This document shows, in pieces, positions 27,523-36,595 of a stretch of DNA of 64,000 nucleotides; the first letter of the stretch is position 1; every line of letters starts with the position of its first letter. The notes under the pieces were generated by a model. It saw only the letters and a program-made list of their open reading frames with translations, did not search any database and was not told the origin of the DNA. The stretch is from Flavobacterium cupriresistens (GTDB lineage: Bacteria > Bacteroidota > Bacteroidia > Flavobacteriales > Flavobacteriaceae), in contig NZ_CP087134.1 of assembly GCF_020911925.1 (NCBI RefSeq), positions 5,022,001 through 5,086,000 on the forward strand, in the 5' to 3' direction. The position numbers and the translations under genes were made by a program.

Positions 27523-28500
27523 ATGTCAAAAAGTACCATTAGAAAAGATAAAACCTGTCTGAATTGCAGACATGTCGTGGAGCAAAAATTTTGTCCAAAT
27601 TGCGGCCAGGAAAACAGTGATACCAGAAAAACATTTCACCATTTATTTATTCATTTTTTTGAAGATTTAACCCATTACGAAAATGCTTTCTGGAAGACTA
27701 TACGAAACTTACTTTTCAAACCTTCCACGTTAACCAAAGAGTATCTCTCAGGGAAAAGACTGTCTTATTTGGCTCCTGTCCGATTATACATCTTTATCAG
27801 TTTTATAACCTTTCTTTTAATTGCCCTATTTCCAAACAAAGTCAGCGAAGATTTCAATAAAAACGCAAAAGTATTATCAGCAGAAATAGCTAAAACGGAT
27901 AAAAACAGTAAGGATGAGGAATTGAAAATCTCCAGCAACTATCTAGATATGAGACCTATGAAAGAAATCGATTCTATTCAGCAATACGGAAAAGAAAAAG
28001 AAAAACTTTCAGAATTTGAATATTGGGCTTACTCAAAAGTTTATAATATCACAAAGCATTATAGCAAAAAAGAGATTTTTGAAAAGTTTATTGAATCCTT
28101 TATTCATAATATTCCCAAAATCCTTTTTATCATAATGCCATTTTTTGCTTTTCTATTATGGCTTTTTCACAACAAAAAGAAATGGTACTATTTTGATCAT
28201 GGGATCTTTACCTTACATTATTTTTCTTTTCTCCTTTTAATGTTTCTGATATTATTTAGCATCACAAAAATAATTGGTCTGTTTGGAGAGAATAGTCCAC
28301 TAAGTTTCATCTCCAATATTACCAACTTCGTCGGGGTTATCTGGATGTGTTATTACTTCTATCCGGCACATCATCGCTTTTATGGAGAATCAAGAATAGT
28401 TTCATTTGTTAAAAGTGTAATGCTGTTTATTGTAAATTCCTTTTTTATTCTATTTTTACTTACCTTTTATGTTTTTTACATATTTATCAATTTACACTAA
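27523..28500 (+). CDS. DUF3667-family membrane protein
   Basis: This 325-residue protein has an N-terminal zinc-ribbon-like CLNC ... CPNCGQ pair, then the conserved block THYENAFWKTIRNLLFKPS and LSGKRLSYLAPVRLYIFISF that marks DUF3667. Four to five transmembrane helices follow (from about residue 90, and 205 to the end). The function of the family is unknown; it is common in Bacteroidota. The stop is 7 bp before the M28 lipoprotein, so the two are probably co-transcribed. Confidence 0.88.
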   Translation: MSKSTIRKDKTCLNCRHVVEQKFCPNCGQENSDTRKTFHHLFIHFFEDLTHYENAFWKTIRNLLFKPSTLTKEYLSGKRLSYLAPVRLYIFISFITFLLIALFPNKVSEDFNKNAKVLSAEIAKTDKNSKDEELKISSNYLDMRPMKEIDSIQQYGKEKEKLSEFEYWAYSKVYNITKHYSKKEIFEKFIESFIHNIPKILFIIMPFFAFLLWLFHNKKKWYYFDHGIFTLHYFSFLLLMFLILFSITKIIGLFGENSPLSFISNITNFVGVIWMCYYFYPAHHRFYGESRIVSFVKSVMLFIVNSFFILFLLTFYVFYIFINLH

Positions 28501-28507
28501 ACCAAAA

Positions 28508-29530
28508 ATGAAAAAGATTGTTCTCTTATTATTAATTGCTACTGCATTTTCTTGTAAAAATGCGCAGTCTGTTGCGTCGAAAGACAATTCAGATCCAACG
28601 AAATACATCAAGCTTATCACTGAAAAAGACTTAAAAACAATGTTATATACGGTTGCTTCAGATGAAATGGAAGGCCGTGAAACCGGTTCAAAAGGACAGA
28701 AAAAGGCCGGTCTTTATATGATTGAGCAATACAAAAAAAATGGCATTTCATTTCCTAAAGGAGCAACAGACTTCTATCAACCTGTTCCGGCAGCTTTCTT
28801 AAATGCCAGACGCAACGAAAACCTACCAGATTCTGAGAATATCTGGGCTTACATCGAAGGTTCAGAAAAACCGGATGAAGTATTGGTAATTTCGGCACAT
28901 TACGACCATGTTGGTATCAAAAACGGAGAAGTTTATAACGGTGCTGATGATGACGGATCCGGAACTGTTGCTGTTATCGAAATCGCAAAAGCATTCGCAA
29001 AAGCAAAAAAAGACGGACATGGGCCAAAACGTTCTATTTTATTCTTGCACGTTACCGGAGAAGAGCACGGTTTACACGGTTCTCGTTACTATTCTGAGAA
29101 TCCATTGTTTCCAATTGCCAATACCATTACCGACATCAACATCGATATGATTGGCCGTCGCGATGTAGAGCATGCCAAATCAAACAATTATGTTTACGTA
29201 ATTGGAGCGGATCGTTTGTCTACAGATTTGCACAATGCGGTTGTAAGTCAAAACGAAAAATACACCAAAGTAGACTTAGATTTTAAATTTAACGACCCAA
29301 AAGATCCAAATCATTTTTACGAGCGTTCTGACCACTATAACTTTGCCAAATATGGTGTTCCTGCTGTATTCTTCTTTAACGGAGTGCACGAAGATTACCA
29401 CGGTAAAGGTGATGAACCTGAAAAAATCGAATACGATGCCTTAACCAAAAGAACACAATTGGCATTTGTTGTTGCCTGGGATTTAGCCAATAGAGCGAAC
29501 AGACCTGTGGTTGATAAACCGATTAAGTAA
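28508..29530 (+). CDS. M28-family peptidase lipoprotein
   Basis: The ATG at 28508 gives a lipoprotein signal (MKKIVLLLLIATAFSC). An upstream ATG at 28469 would add residues overlapping DUF3667 and is less likely. The 340-residue product has the M28 start block VASDEMEGRETGSKGQ and zinc ligands in SAHYDHVG, NGADDDGSG, TGEEHGLHG, NIDMIG and HEDYHGKGD. It is a surface or periplasmic aminopeptidase without the PA domain found in the larger paralogue at 21996. Confidence 0.93.
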   Translation: MKKIVLLLLIATAFSCKNAQSVASKDNSDPTKYIKLITEKDLKTMLYTVASDEMEGRETGSKGQKKAGLYMIEQYKKNGISFPKGATDFYQPVPAAFLNARRNENLPDSENIWAYIEGSEKPDEVLVISAHYDHVGIKNGEVYNGADDDGSGTVAVIEIAKAFAKAKKDGHGPKRSILFLHVTGEEHGLHGSRYYSENPLFPIANTITDINIDMIGRRDVEHAKSNNYVYVIGADRLSTDLHNAVVSQNEKYTKVDLDFKFNDPKDPNHFYERSDHYNFAKYGVPAVFFFNGVHEDYHGKGDEPEKIEYDALTKRTQLAFVVAWDLANRANRPVVDKPIK

Positions 29531-29628
29531 GGTACTGAGGTGCTGAGTGGCTAAGGTTCTGAGTTTTTAATACCGAGGGACAAAGGTTTAAAGTAGCTGA
29601 GGCTCTAAGATTTTTCAAATAATAAAAC

Positions 29629-29661
29629 AAAAAAAGAGGAGCTAAAAACTCCTCTTTTTTT
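29629..29661 (+). terminator. Terminator of the M28 lipoprotein gene (copy 1)
   Basis: AAAAAGAGGAG and CTCCTCTTTTT form an 11-bp perfect stem around CTAAAAA, followed by T's. The hairpin and its 3' flank recur at 30364. Confidence 0.85.
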
Positions 29662-29829
29662 ATATATTTTATTCTGTAAATATTAAATCAAATTTAAAAA
29701 CCTCTGCCGCTTTAAACCTTTCAGGAATCAAATCTAAAAATTGCGAAGAAATAAAAGAGAACTATTAGTGCCTCGAAATGAAAATAGCAAATAAAAAAAC
29801 TAATCCTAAGAGCTGGACGCACTCCATTT

Positions 29830-30174
29830 GTCATTTCGAAGAATGAGAAATCACACAAGCTGAGCACACACTGTATGGAATATTGGATGTGATTTCTCAT
29901 TCTTCGAAATGACACTATCAGACAAAATCTATAAAACTCAGCCACTCGGAACTTGAAACTTGAAACCTGAAACTACTCCCCCCTCGAAATTTCGAAGAAT
30001 GAGAAATCACAAAAGCTGAGCACACACTGTATGGAATATTGGATGTGATTTCTCATTCTTCGAAATGACACTATCAGACAAAATCTATAAAGCTCAGTCA
30101 CTCGGAACCTGAAACTTGAAACTTGAAACCTGAAACCTGGAACCTGGAACCTGGAACCTAGAACCTAGAACTAC
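29830..30174. repeat. Two tandem units with 25-bp inverted arms (REP/MITE-like)
   Basis: In unit 1 the arms 29830-29855 and 29888-29913 are exact inverted repeats (ATTTCGAAGAATGAGAAATC and its complement) around a 32-base loop. Unit 2 (arms 29988-30011 and 30045-30069) repeats the arms, the loop and the following segment up to CTACTCCCCC. No transposase is nearby. Confidence 0.8.
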
Positions 30175-30363
30175 TCCCCCTTCCTAAATAACACAGAACC
30201 AAGCAAAAATAATAAGTTTAAAAAACATGATACCTCCTAATTTAGCATTTCGCTTTCACGAGACTCAAAGAAATAATTGCACAAGATTTACTTGCCTCTT
30301 TTTTACTTCTCCATAAATTTTAAGACTTCATCCTTTTACCCTTCCCTATAAACCAGAAAACAA

Positions 30364-30393
30364 AAAAAGAGGAGCTAAAAACTCCTCTTTTTT
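30364..30393 (-). terminator. Terminator of rho (copy 2 of the same hairpin)
   Basis: The stem and loop are identical to 29629-29661, and the 3' flank TATATATTTTATTC is shared. A-runs on its left give a U-tract on the minus strand, so it can end rho transcription. Confidence 0.75.
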
Positions 30394-30459
30394 ATATATT
30401 TTATTCAATAAATATCAAGTTAAAAAACTCAGAACCTTAGCAGCTCAGAACCTTCCTCC

Positions 30460-32301
30460 TTAGTCATTCATAGAAATCAAAAACTCTTCGTTATTTCTGG
30501 TTTTTTTGAAACGGTCATTTACAAAATCCATAGACTCAACCGGGTTCATATCCGATAGATATTTACGCATGATCCACATTCTTTGCAGTGTTTTTTCGTC
30601 TAATAATAAATCATCACGACGTGTACTTGAAGACGTTAAATCGATAGCAGGGAAAATACGTTTGTTCGCAATTTTACGATCCAATTGTAACTCCATATTA
30701 CCGGTTCCTTTAAATTCTTCAAAGATTACCTCATCCATTTTAGAACCTGTTTCTGTCAATGCAGTAGCGATGATACTTAATGAACCTCCGTTTTCTACAT
30801 TTCTGGCCGCACCAAAGAAACGTTTTGGTTTTTGCAATGCATTCGCATCAACACCACCACTTAAAACTTTTCCTGAAGCAGGCTGAACCGTATTGTACGC
30901 TCTTGCCAAACGCGTAATAGAGTCTAATAAAATAACCACATCATGGCCACATTCTACCAAACGTTTTGCTTTTTCAAGTACAATATTGGCAATTTTTACG
31001 TGTTCTTGTGGCTCTCTGTCAAAAGTCGAAGCGATTACTTCTCCACGAACACTGCGTTGCATGTCAGTAACCTCCTCAGGACGTTCGTCAATAAGAAGAA
31101 CGATCAAATAAACTTCAGGGTGGTTGGCTGCAATTGCATTGGCAATGTCTTTTAGTAACATTGTTTTACCGGTTTTCGGTTGAGCTACGATCATACCACG
31201 TTGCCCTTTTCCAATTGGAGAAAACAAATCAATAATACGGGTTGAAACGGAACTGCCTTTTTCGGCTAATTTGAATTTTTCTGAAGGAAAAACCGGAGTT
31301 AAGTGTTCGAAAGAAACTCTATCGCGAACTACTTGCGGATCGTGACCATTAATTTTTAGTACACGAACTAAAGGGAAAAATTTCTCGCCTTCTTTTGGTG
31401 GGCGAACCACCCCTTTTACGGTATCACCGGTTTTTAAACCGAATAATCTGATTTGTGAAGTTGATAAATAAATATCATCCGGAGACGCTAAATAATTATA
31501 ATCTGATGAACGTAAGAAACCATATCCGTCTGGCATCATCTCAAGAACACCTTCACTTTCTATAATTCCGTCAAATTCAAAATCTGAATCTCTGAAATTA
31601 TTCTTTTTATTTTTATGATTTGGATTCTGATTCGTACTGTTACCATTTCCGTTCCCGTTTTGATTTGGATTCTGATTCGGGTTTTGATTTTGATTCGGAT
31701 TCTGGTTTTTAGTCTGATTCGGATTTATTTTTTTTGTCGGAGCAGCCGTTTCTGCTTTTTCAGTTGTCGGAGCGGGAGTTTCCGTTCTTTCTGCTATTGG
31801 AGCCGAAGCATCACTATTTTCATTAACTTCCTCGTTGACAAATTCTTTTGCTGCTTCTTTTTCTTTTTGCTGAGCGACCTTTTTCTCGTAAGCTGACTTA
31901 TTAAATTTTACAATTTTGGGTCCTTTTTTCTCTACAACTTTATTCTCTGCAGCCTCTTCTTCTTTTGGAGTCTCAGTTGGAACCTCCGGAGTTGCTGCAA
32001 TCACAGGGGCTTCCTCTACTTTATCAAATTCCAGAACCGGTGCATTTTTGCTCGCTGACGCGTTTTTACTAATCGGCGCTTTTTTGACCGGAACAATTCT
32101 TGCTCTTTTAGGTTTGTCATCCACTATTTCCGCATCGGCCACAGTGTTAACTGGCGGCGCTACAGTCGCTTCTTGGTGCGCTAAAATCTGACTGATTAAA
32201 GTCTCTTTTTTAACGCCATTAAACTTTATAGTTTTAGCTAACTTAGCTATTTCTTGAAGCTCAGCAAGCTTCATTTCTTTTAATGCAGAAATATCAAACA
32301 T
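30460..32301 (-). CDS. rho: Transcription termination factor Rho with long disordered insert
   Basis: This 613-residue RNA helicase ends transcription. It begins with a Rho N-terminal SAP-like helical part ([19 protein letters not shown]). A charged and Asn/Gln/Pro-rich linker from about 50 to 240 contains [18 protein letters not shown]. The cold-shock RNA-binding domain ([17 protein letters not shown]) and the ATPase follow: Walker A in [13 protein letters not shown], Walker B in [18 protein letters not shown]-loop region in [12 protein letters not shown]. It is much longer than the E. coli protein (about 419 aa) because of the linker, which is usual in Bacteroidota. Confidence 0.97.
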   Translation of the reverse strand: MFDISALKEMKLAELQEIAKLAKTIKFNGVKKETLISQILAHQEATVAPPVNTVADAEIVDDKPKRARIVPVKKAPISKNASASKNAPVLEFDKVEEAPVIAATPEVPTETPKEEEAAENKVVEKKGPKIVKFNKSAYEKKVAQQKEKEAAKEFVNEEVNENSDASAPIAERTETPAPTTEKAETAAPTKKINPNQTKNQNPNQNQNPNQNPNQNGNGNGNSTNQNPNHKNKKNNFRDSDFEFDGIIESEGVLEMMPDGYGFLRSSDYNYLASPDDIYLSTSQIRLFGLKTGDTVKGVVRPPKEGEKFFPLVRVLKINGHDPQVVRDRVSFEHLTPVFPSEKFKLAEKGSSVSTRIIDLFSPIGKGQRGMIVAQPKTGKTMLLKDIANAIAANHPEVYLIVLLIDERPEEVTDMQRSVRGEVIASTFDREPQEHVKIANIVLEKAKRLVECGHDVVILLDSITRLARAYNTVQPASGKVLSGGVDANALQKPKRFFGAARNVENGGSLSIIATALTETGSKMDEVIFEEFKGTGNMELQLDRKIANKRIFPAIDLTSSSTRRDDLLLDEKTLQRMWIMRKYLSDMNPVESMDFVNDRFKKTRNNEEFLISMND

Positions 32302-32459
32302 GAATGTTCTATGAATTTAATTATTTTAACGGAAATATTGTAAAAAGAATAGGTAGATAATTGTTTTGAATTGACCGCAGTATGAAGTGCTTACGGTATT
32401 ATAATGCAATAATACGAATAAAATTTAATCATACAATAGTATTTATAAAAAAGAAAATA

Positions 32460-32467
32460 TATTTTTG
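32460..32467 (+). promoter_or_regulatory. Candidate -7 box of the DUF4293 gene
   Basis: TATTTTTG lies 18 bp upstream of the start codon. The -33 element is weak. The gap to rho is divergent. Confidence 0.35.
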
Positions 32468-32484
32468 TAAAACAATTTTAGACC

Positions 32485-32898
32485 ATGATACAACGAATTC
32501 AAACTATATATTTAATTCTTACCTTTATCGTAACGGGGGTACTACTATTTTTTGTTCCGCTTTGGACATTAAACAACGGAAAAGCATTCTATTTTATGCA
32601 AGACCAGATTTACACCGTAGTATTAGGTCTAAGCACAATGCTTACAATTGTAAGTATTATTTCATACAAAAAAAGACAAAACCAGTTTGTAATGGGCAGA
32701 CTGAATATAATATTAAACTTAATTTTATTAGGATTATTTGTATATCGATCACTAAATTTATCTGGAGAAACTGTACAAGTTTCTGAGAAAGGTATTGGGA
32801 TGTTTCTACCGATTGTTGCTATCGTGTTATTAGTTTTAGCTAATAAGGCCATCAAAAAGGATGAAGATCTTGTAAAATCTGTAGATCGTTTGAGGTAA
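32485..32898 (+). CDS. DUF4293-family membrane protein
   Basis: This 137-residue protein has four hydrophobic helices (about 7-27, 45-62, 72-88, 103-119) and starts MIQRIQTIYLILT, as usual for DUF4293. It is found beside rho in many Bacteroidota. Function unknown. A strong terminator follows. Confidence 0.85.
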   Translation: MIQRIQTIYLILTFIVTGVLLFFVPLWTLNNGKAFYFMQDQIYTVVLGLSTMLTIVSIISYKKRQNQFVMGRLNIILNLILLGLFVYRSLNLSGETVQVSEKGIGMFLPIVAIVLLVLANKAIKKDEDLVKSVDRLR

Positions 32899-32924
32899 AC
32901 CTATAAACTTAATTTATTTGTGTG

Positions 32925-32957
32925 AAAAAACCCGGATTTTATGATCCGGGTTTTTTT
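32925..32957 (+). terminator. Terminator of the DUF4293 gene
   Basis: AAAAAACCCGGAT and ATCCGGGTTTTTT form a GC-rich stem around 6 bases, followed by T's. Confidence 0.9.
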
Positions 32958-32966
32958 GTGCCTAAA

Positions 32967-33290
32967 AGTTTCAGGGATCAAGTCCAAAAGTTGTGGGGAA
33001 GTAAAAATCTCGCAGAGTCGCAAAATCGCAAAGTTTTAATAAAAAAACAGAAAAAAACTTTGAGACTCTATAACATTTTTAGAAATACAAAGCGAGAAAG
33101 TAGAGAACTGAAAGATGGAACTTAAAAATAGAAAAAAAAACTTAGCGGCTTGGCGAGATCGTCAAAGCGAGAAGTTGGAAAATTAGGTACTTAAAAAGCT
33201 GTGGCGAAAAAGTATAAGATCTGCTACTTCTAACAAAAGAAATTTCTAAAAATTATCCCACAACTTTTTAACTTGATTCGAAATTACGGA
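32967..33290. repeat. Gene-free element with imperfect terminal inverted repeats
   Basis: GATCAAGTCCAAAAGTTGTG near 32975 and the inverse CACAACTTTTTAACTTGAT near 33254 are imperfect inverted repeats around about 260 bp without a convincing gene. The left arm resembles 29719-29754 (CAGGAATCAAATCTAAAAAT), so it is a dispersed repeat. The rest of the 534-bp gap to 33432 holds only a candidate promoter. Confidence 0.5.
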
Positions 33291-33399
33291 ACTACAAGAT
33301 ATTTGTCCCTCCACAACAATATGTCTTGATCCAGTTTCAGTCTGTCCCACCTGCCCTGCCAAAATACCCAAGAAAATGCTCATTGTAAGTTATTTTTCA

Positions 33400-33407
33400 T
33401 AAATTTG
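33400..33407 (+). promoter_or_regulatory. Candidate -7 box of the response regulator gene
   Basis: TAAATTTG lies 25 bp upstream of the start codon. A TTG 14 bp further upstream is too close to be a standard -33 element. Confidence 0.35.
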
Positions 33408-33432
33408 AGTTTCCCTGATTCAAAAAGCACCA

Positions 33433-34095
33433 ATGACACAAAAAATAAGAATACATCTTGCCGATGATCATCAGGTACTCATAGACGGTCTAAGCAATTT
33501 ATTACATACTGTCCATGACTTTGAAGTGGTAGGCAGCTCATTAGACGGAACTACTATATATGAAGACGTAATAAAAAACAATGCTGCTATTTTATTACTG
33601 GATATCAGCATGCCAAATATGGATGGAATTGAAGTATTAAAGGAATTCAGCCGAAAAAGTTTCCCTTGTAAAGTCATTATTCTTTCCAGTTACGACGATT
33701 TAAAAATCGTAAAAGAAGTAATGAAACTGGGCGCAAAAGGCTATCTCACAAAAAAAAGTGCCGGAGAAAATATTATTGAAGCCATTAAAGTCGTCAACGC
33801 TGATCAGGAATATTTTGATGATCACGTAAGAGAAAAAATCTTTGCCAGCTTTACCCGGAACAATCCAAAATTGAACAAAAACTCTTTTGAAGAAAATCAA
33901 ATACTAAGCCCCAGAGAACTGGAGATTATTACTCTGATCTCATTGGAATACAGTGGTAAAGAAATAAGCGAAGAACTTTTTATAAGCCTCAATACCGTTG
34001 AAACGCATCGAAAAAACATCATGAAAAAGTTAAAGATGAAAAACGTGATCGGCCTTGTAAAATATGCTTTAAAAAACAATTTAATAAAACCCTAA
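33433..34095 (+). CDS. NarL/LuxR-family response regulator
   Basis: This 220-residue protein has a receiver domain with the phospho-acceptor Asp57 in ILLLDISMPNMDG and the Lys in YLTKKSAG. A C-terminal LuxR helix-turn-helix follows (LSPRELEIITLIS ... ISLNTVETHRKNIMKKLK). It is followed at once by a histidine kinase of the matching HisKA_3 type, so the pair is a complete two-component system. The target is unknown. Confidence 0.93.
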   Translation: MTQKIRIHLADDHQVLIDGLSNLLHTVHDFEVVGSSLDGTTIYEDVIKNNAAILLLDISMPNMDGIEVLKEFSRKSFPCKVIILSSYDDLKIVKEVMKLGAKGYLTKKSAGENIIEAIKVVNADQEYFDDHVREKIFASFTRNNPKLNKNSFEENQILSPRELEIITLISLEYSGKEISEELFISLNTVETHRKNIMKKLKMKNVIGLVKYALKNNLIKP

Positions 34096-34107
34096 GTGCA
34101 TTCTTGT

Positions 34108-35013
34108 ATGTCAATTTTCAGGATACTGCTACTCTATTTCTTTTTTTGGACCTTTAGTTCAAACGCTGTTACCAGCCAGCACAATAAACTCTTGAAAGAG
34201 ACTGGAATTACTGAAAAAATCACAAAGAGTCCCCCACTTCAGTCTCATCCCACCGTGAATAAAAACACAGTCAGTTTAGTATTTATTCTGGTGATAATGG
34301 TATTGATTTTATTCTATTTCTACTACCAGAATAACCAGCTAAAACGAAAAAACAAACAAAAAGACATCAAGCAAAAAATACAGCTTAACATAATCAACGC
34401 CGCTATTGACAGTCAGGAAATCGGACGAAAAAAAATAGCTTCCTTTCTACATGACGACATCAATTCCTTGCTTTCTTCTGTTGGTTTGCATCTCAATACA
34501 TTTACAGCTCAAAACAACATTCAATCAGACGAAATCACTAAAGCCAAAGCGATTCTGGAAGAAGTTCACGATCGTCTACGCGATATTTCTCATGAATTAA
34601 TTCCTGTGCTTTTAGTTCGTTTTGGTCTACTGTATGCTTTGGAAGATTTATGCGAGAAAAACTCAAATTCAAACCTTCATTTTCAATTTTCAAGTTCTAT
34701 TCCTACCAAAAAAAGGTACATTGAAAAATTCGAAATGAACATTTATTTTATTGTATCAGAACTACTTAACAATATTATAAAACATAGCAACGCATCAAAA
34801 GCTGAAATCGTTCTGCACGAAAAAAACAATCGACTCATAATCACTATTCAGGATAACGGAAAAGGGTTTACTATTGGAAAGCTAAACGAAACAGAAGGTT
34901 TTGGCCTTAACCGAATCAGAGCGCGAATTAAAAAACTGAAAGGAAATTTCAATATTACTTCTAAAAAAAATGAAGTTACAGGCACCACGGTAAAAATAGA
35001 AGTTCCAATTTAG
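34108..35013 (+). CDS. NarL-type sensor histidine kinase
   Basis: The start at ATG 34108 (about 301 aa) is preferred over a GTG at 34096 directly after the preceding stop. The product has a signal or first helix, a second transmembrane helix (VSLVFILVIMVLILFYFYY), and a very short periplasmic part of about 40 residues. The HisKA_3 phosphorylation box follows (KKIASFLHDDINSLLSSVG, His about 115), then an HATPase domain (SELLNNIIKHSNASKAEIVL, DNGKGF, GFGLNRIRARI). The tiny external segment suggests that it senses the membrane or a partner protein rather than a soluble ligand. Confidence 0.9.
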   Translation: MSIFRILLLYFFFWTFSSNAVTSQHNKLLKETGITEKITKSPPLQSHPTVNKNTVSLVFILVIMVLILFYFYYQNNQLKRKNKQKDIKQKIQLNIINAAIDSQEIGRKKIASFLHDDINSLLSSVGLHLNTFTAQNNIQSDEITKAKAILEEVHDRLRDISHELIPVLLVRFGLLYALEDLCEKNSNSNLHFQFSSSIPTKKRYIEKFEMNIYFIVSELLNNIIKHSNASKAEIVLHEKNNRLIITIQDNGKGFTIGKLNETEGFGLNRIRARIKKLKGNFNITSKKNEVTGTTVKIEVPI

Positions 35014-35020
35014 TAAATCT

Positions 35021-35515
35021 TTATTTTTTACCGATTTCTACAATCTCCAAATCTTTTATCTTATCATCATCAATTACAAATCGCAGCATCGTCCGCATTT
35101 GATGAAAGCCACTTTTGCCCGCAGCACCGGGATTCATGTGCAGCAAATTGTTCTTTTTATCAAACATCACTTTCAGAATATGAGAATGCCCACAAATAAA
35201 CAACTTCGGCGGATTTAATGTCATTTCTTCTCTGATACTTGGATTGTATTTTCCCGGATAGCCTCCAATATGCGTAATCCAGACGGAAACATTTTCACAC
35301 ATAAAACGATTGTGCAGCGGAAATTCCAGTCTTGCCTTAGCATCGTCTATGTTTCCATAAACACAGCGCAACGGTTTCAGCTTTTTTATCGTATCGGTAA
35401 CATTCAGATCTCCAATATCTCCGGCATGCCAAACTTCATCAGCCTGTGCTACATATTTTAAAATAACGTCATCAATATGACTGTGCGTATCGGAAAGAAG
35501 GAGGATTTTTTTCAA
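35021..35515 (-). CDS. YfcE/MJ0936-like metallophosphoesterase
   Basis: This 164-residue cytoplasmic phosphodiesterase contains the metal-binding motifs SDTHSHID, HAGDIGD, GNIDD, ITHIGGYPG and CGHSHI in the usual order. Family members hydrolyse phosphodiesters such as bis-pNPP or 2',3'-cyclic nucleotides in vitro; the natural substrate is open. It is convergent with the histidine kinase gene (7-bp gap). Confidence 0.9.
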   Translation of the reverse strand: MKKILLLSDTHSHIDDVILKYVAQADEVWHAGDIGDLNVTDTIKKLKPLRCVYGNIDDAKARLEFPLHNRFMCENVSVWITHIGGYPGKYNPSIREEMTLNPPKLFICGHSHILKVMFDKKNNLLHMNPGAAGKSGFHQMRTMLRFVIDDDKIKDLEIVEIGKK

Positions 35516-35532
35516 TTTCTATTAAGGTAAAA

Positions 35533-35788
35533 GAAGGTTCAGAGGCGCAAAGGTACAAAGGTTTTTCCGTAGAGACGCACTGCTGTGCGTCTTTGATCCG
35601 TTCTAATTTTTAATAATTGTTGAGACGCACTGCTGTGCGTCTCTACGTGCGTCTCTACCTTATTCATCACCGCATTGTTGAGACGCACAGCAGTGCGTCT
35701 CTACGATTTGTGAATGTGTAAGAAACGAACCTGTACCACTTTTAAAAAAAACCTTTGTACCTTTGTCCCTCAAAACCTATGAACCTTT
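35533..35788. repeat. Element with outer inverted repeats and three inner palindromes
   Basis: Outer arms CAAAGGTACAAAGGTTTTT (near 35547) and AAACCTTTGTACCTTTG (near 35748) are inverted. Inside are palindromes of the type GACGCACTGCTGTGCGTC at about 35569-35593, 35620-35647 and 35678-35705 (the last with the inverted loop CAGCAG), plus a partial unit at 35647-35658. They are REP-like. The element lies directly upstream of truA. Confidence 0.75.
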
Positions 35789-35791
35789 ACT

Positions 35792-36532
35792 TTGAGATAT
35801 TTTATTCAATTCGCCTATAACGGAACACCTTATCACGGCTGGCAAATTCAGCCAAACGCCTCTTCTGTACAGGAGACTTTAAACAAAGCACTTTCTGTTT
35901 TGCTAAATTCGACCATAAATGTTATGGGAGCCGGACGCACGGATAGCGGTGTTCATGCTCAGGAAATGTATGCTCATTTTGATTTTGAAACTCCAATTGA
36001 CATCCCGACTCTGGTTCATAAACTCAATTCGTATTTACCTAAAAGCATTGCCATTTTTGACCTGATTTTGGTTCACGATGAAGCGCATTGTCGCTTTGAT
36101 GCCACCAAAAGAACGTACGAATATCGCATCAACACTGTTAAAAATCCATTTTTGGAAGAATTGAGCTGGTACTTTAATCAAAATTTAGATGTAGCTTTGA
36201 TGAATGAAGCGGCAAAAATTTTACTGAAGCATACCGATTTTCAATGTTTTTCAAAAGTGAATACTGATGTAAACACCTTTGATTGCACGATTTTTGAGGC
36301 GTATTGGAAAAAGGAAAACGACAAATTGGTTTTTACGATTTCTGCGAATCGCTTTTTAAGAAATATGGTTCGCTCCATTGTAGGGACTTTAATTAATATT
36401 GGTTTACATAAAATTTCGCTGCAGGATTTTGAAAACATTATCGCCAGCAAAAGCAGGGAAAAGGCCGGGTTTTCAGTTCCCGCACACGGATTGTACTTAA
36501 CCGATATAACGTACGATTATATCAAAAAATAA
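35792..36532 (+). CDS. truA: tRNA pseudouridine synthase A (TTG start)
   Basis: This 246-residue enzyme makes pseudouridine at positions 38-40 of tRNA. It starts at TTG 35792 with MRYFIQFAYNGTPYHGWQIQ, the usual TruA N-terminus; the nearest ATG (35779) is out of frame. The catalytic Asp is in GAGRTDSGVHAQEM. The RYEYRI-like TYEYRINT and NRFLRNMVRSIVGTL blocks are conserved. A repeat element lies right in front of the gene. Confidence 0.95.
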   Translation: MRYFIQFAYNGTPYHGWQIQPNASSVQETLNKALSVLLNSTINVMGAGRTDSGVHAQEMYAHFDFETPIDIPTLVHKLNSYLPKSIAIFDLILVHDEAHCRFDATKRTYEYRINTVKNPFLEELSWYFNQNLDVALMNEAAKILLKHTDFQCFSKVNTDVNTFDCTIFEAYWKKENDKLVFTISANRFLRNMVRSIVGTLINIGLHKISLQDFENIIASKSREKAGFSVPAHGLYLTDITYDYIKK

Positions 36533-36595
36533 TCCTCAAGTTAAAAAACTGAAATAAGAACAGGAAACAAGCGAAGTAATTAGCTCCAAAATAAA

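Larger units (their letters stand above)
29531..30459. repeat. Composite repeat region between convergent M28 and rho genes
   Basis: No gene is visible. Imperfect inverted repeats lie at the edges: near 29531-29570 (CTGAGTGGCTAAGGTTCTGA) and near 30425-30465 (CTCAGAACCTTAGCAGCTCA). Inside are two direct copies of a terminator with about 30 bp of following sequence (29629 and 30364). Between those are two tandem copies of a unit of about 155 bp with long hairpins, plus short AACCTGG-type reiterations (30105-30172). Frames inside have no gene-like features. Confidence 0.7.

Noticed and set aside
29721..29945. 74-codon minus-strand frame in the repeat region
   Set aside because: Runs through hairpin repeat units; repeat-derived.
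30105..30172. Short tandem reiterations of the type AACCTGG / AACCTAG / AACTTGA
   Set aside because: Units are about 7 bp, without spacers; not a CRISPR array and no cas genes are present.
34096..34107. GTG start for the sensor kinase directly after the regulator stop
   Set aside because: ATG 34108 gives a normal signal-like start; the GTG adds only four residues.
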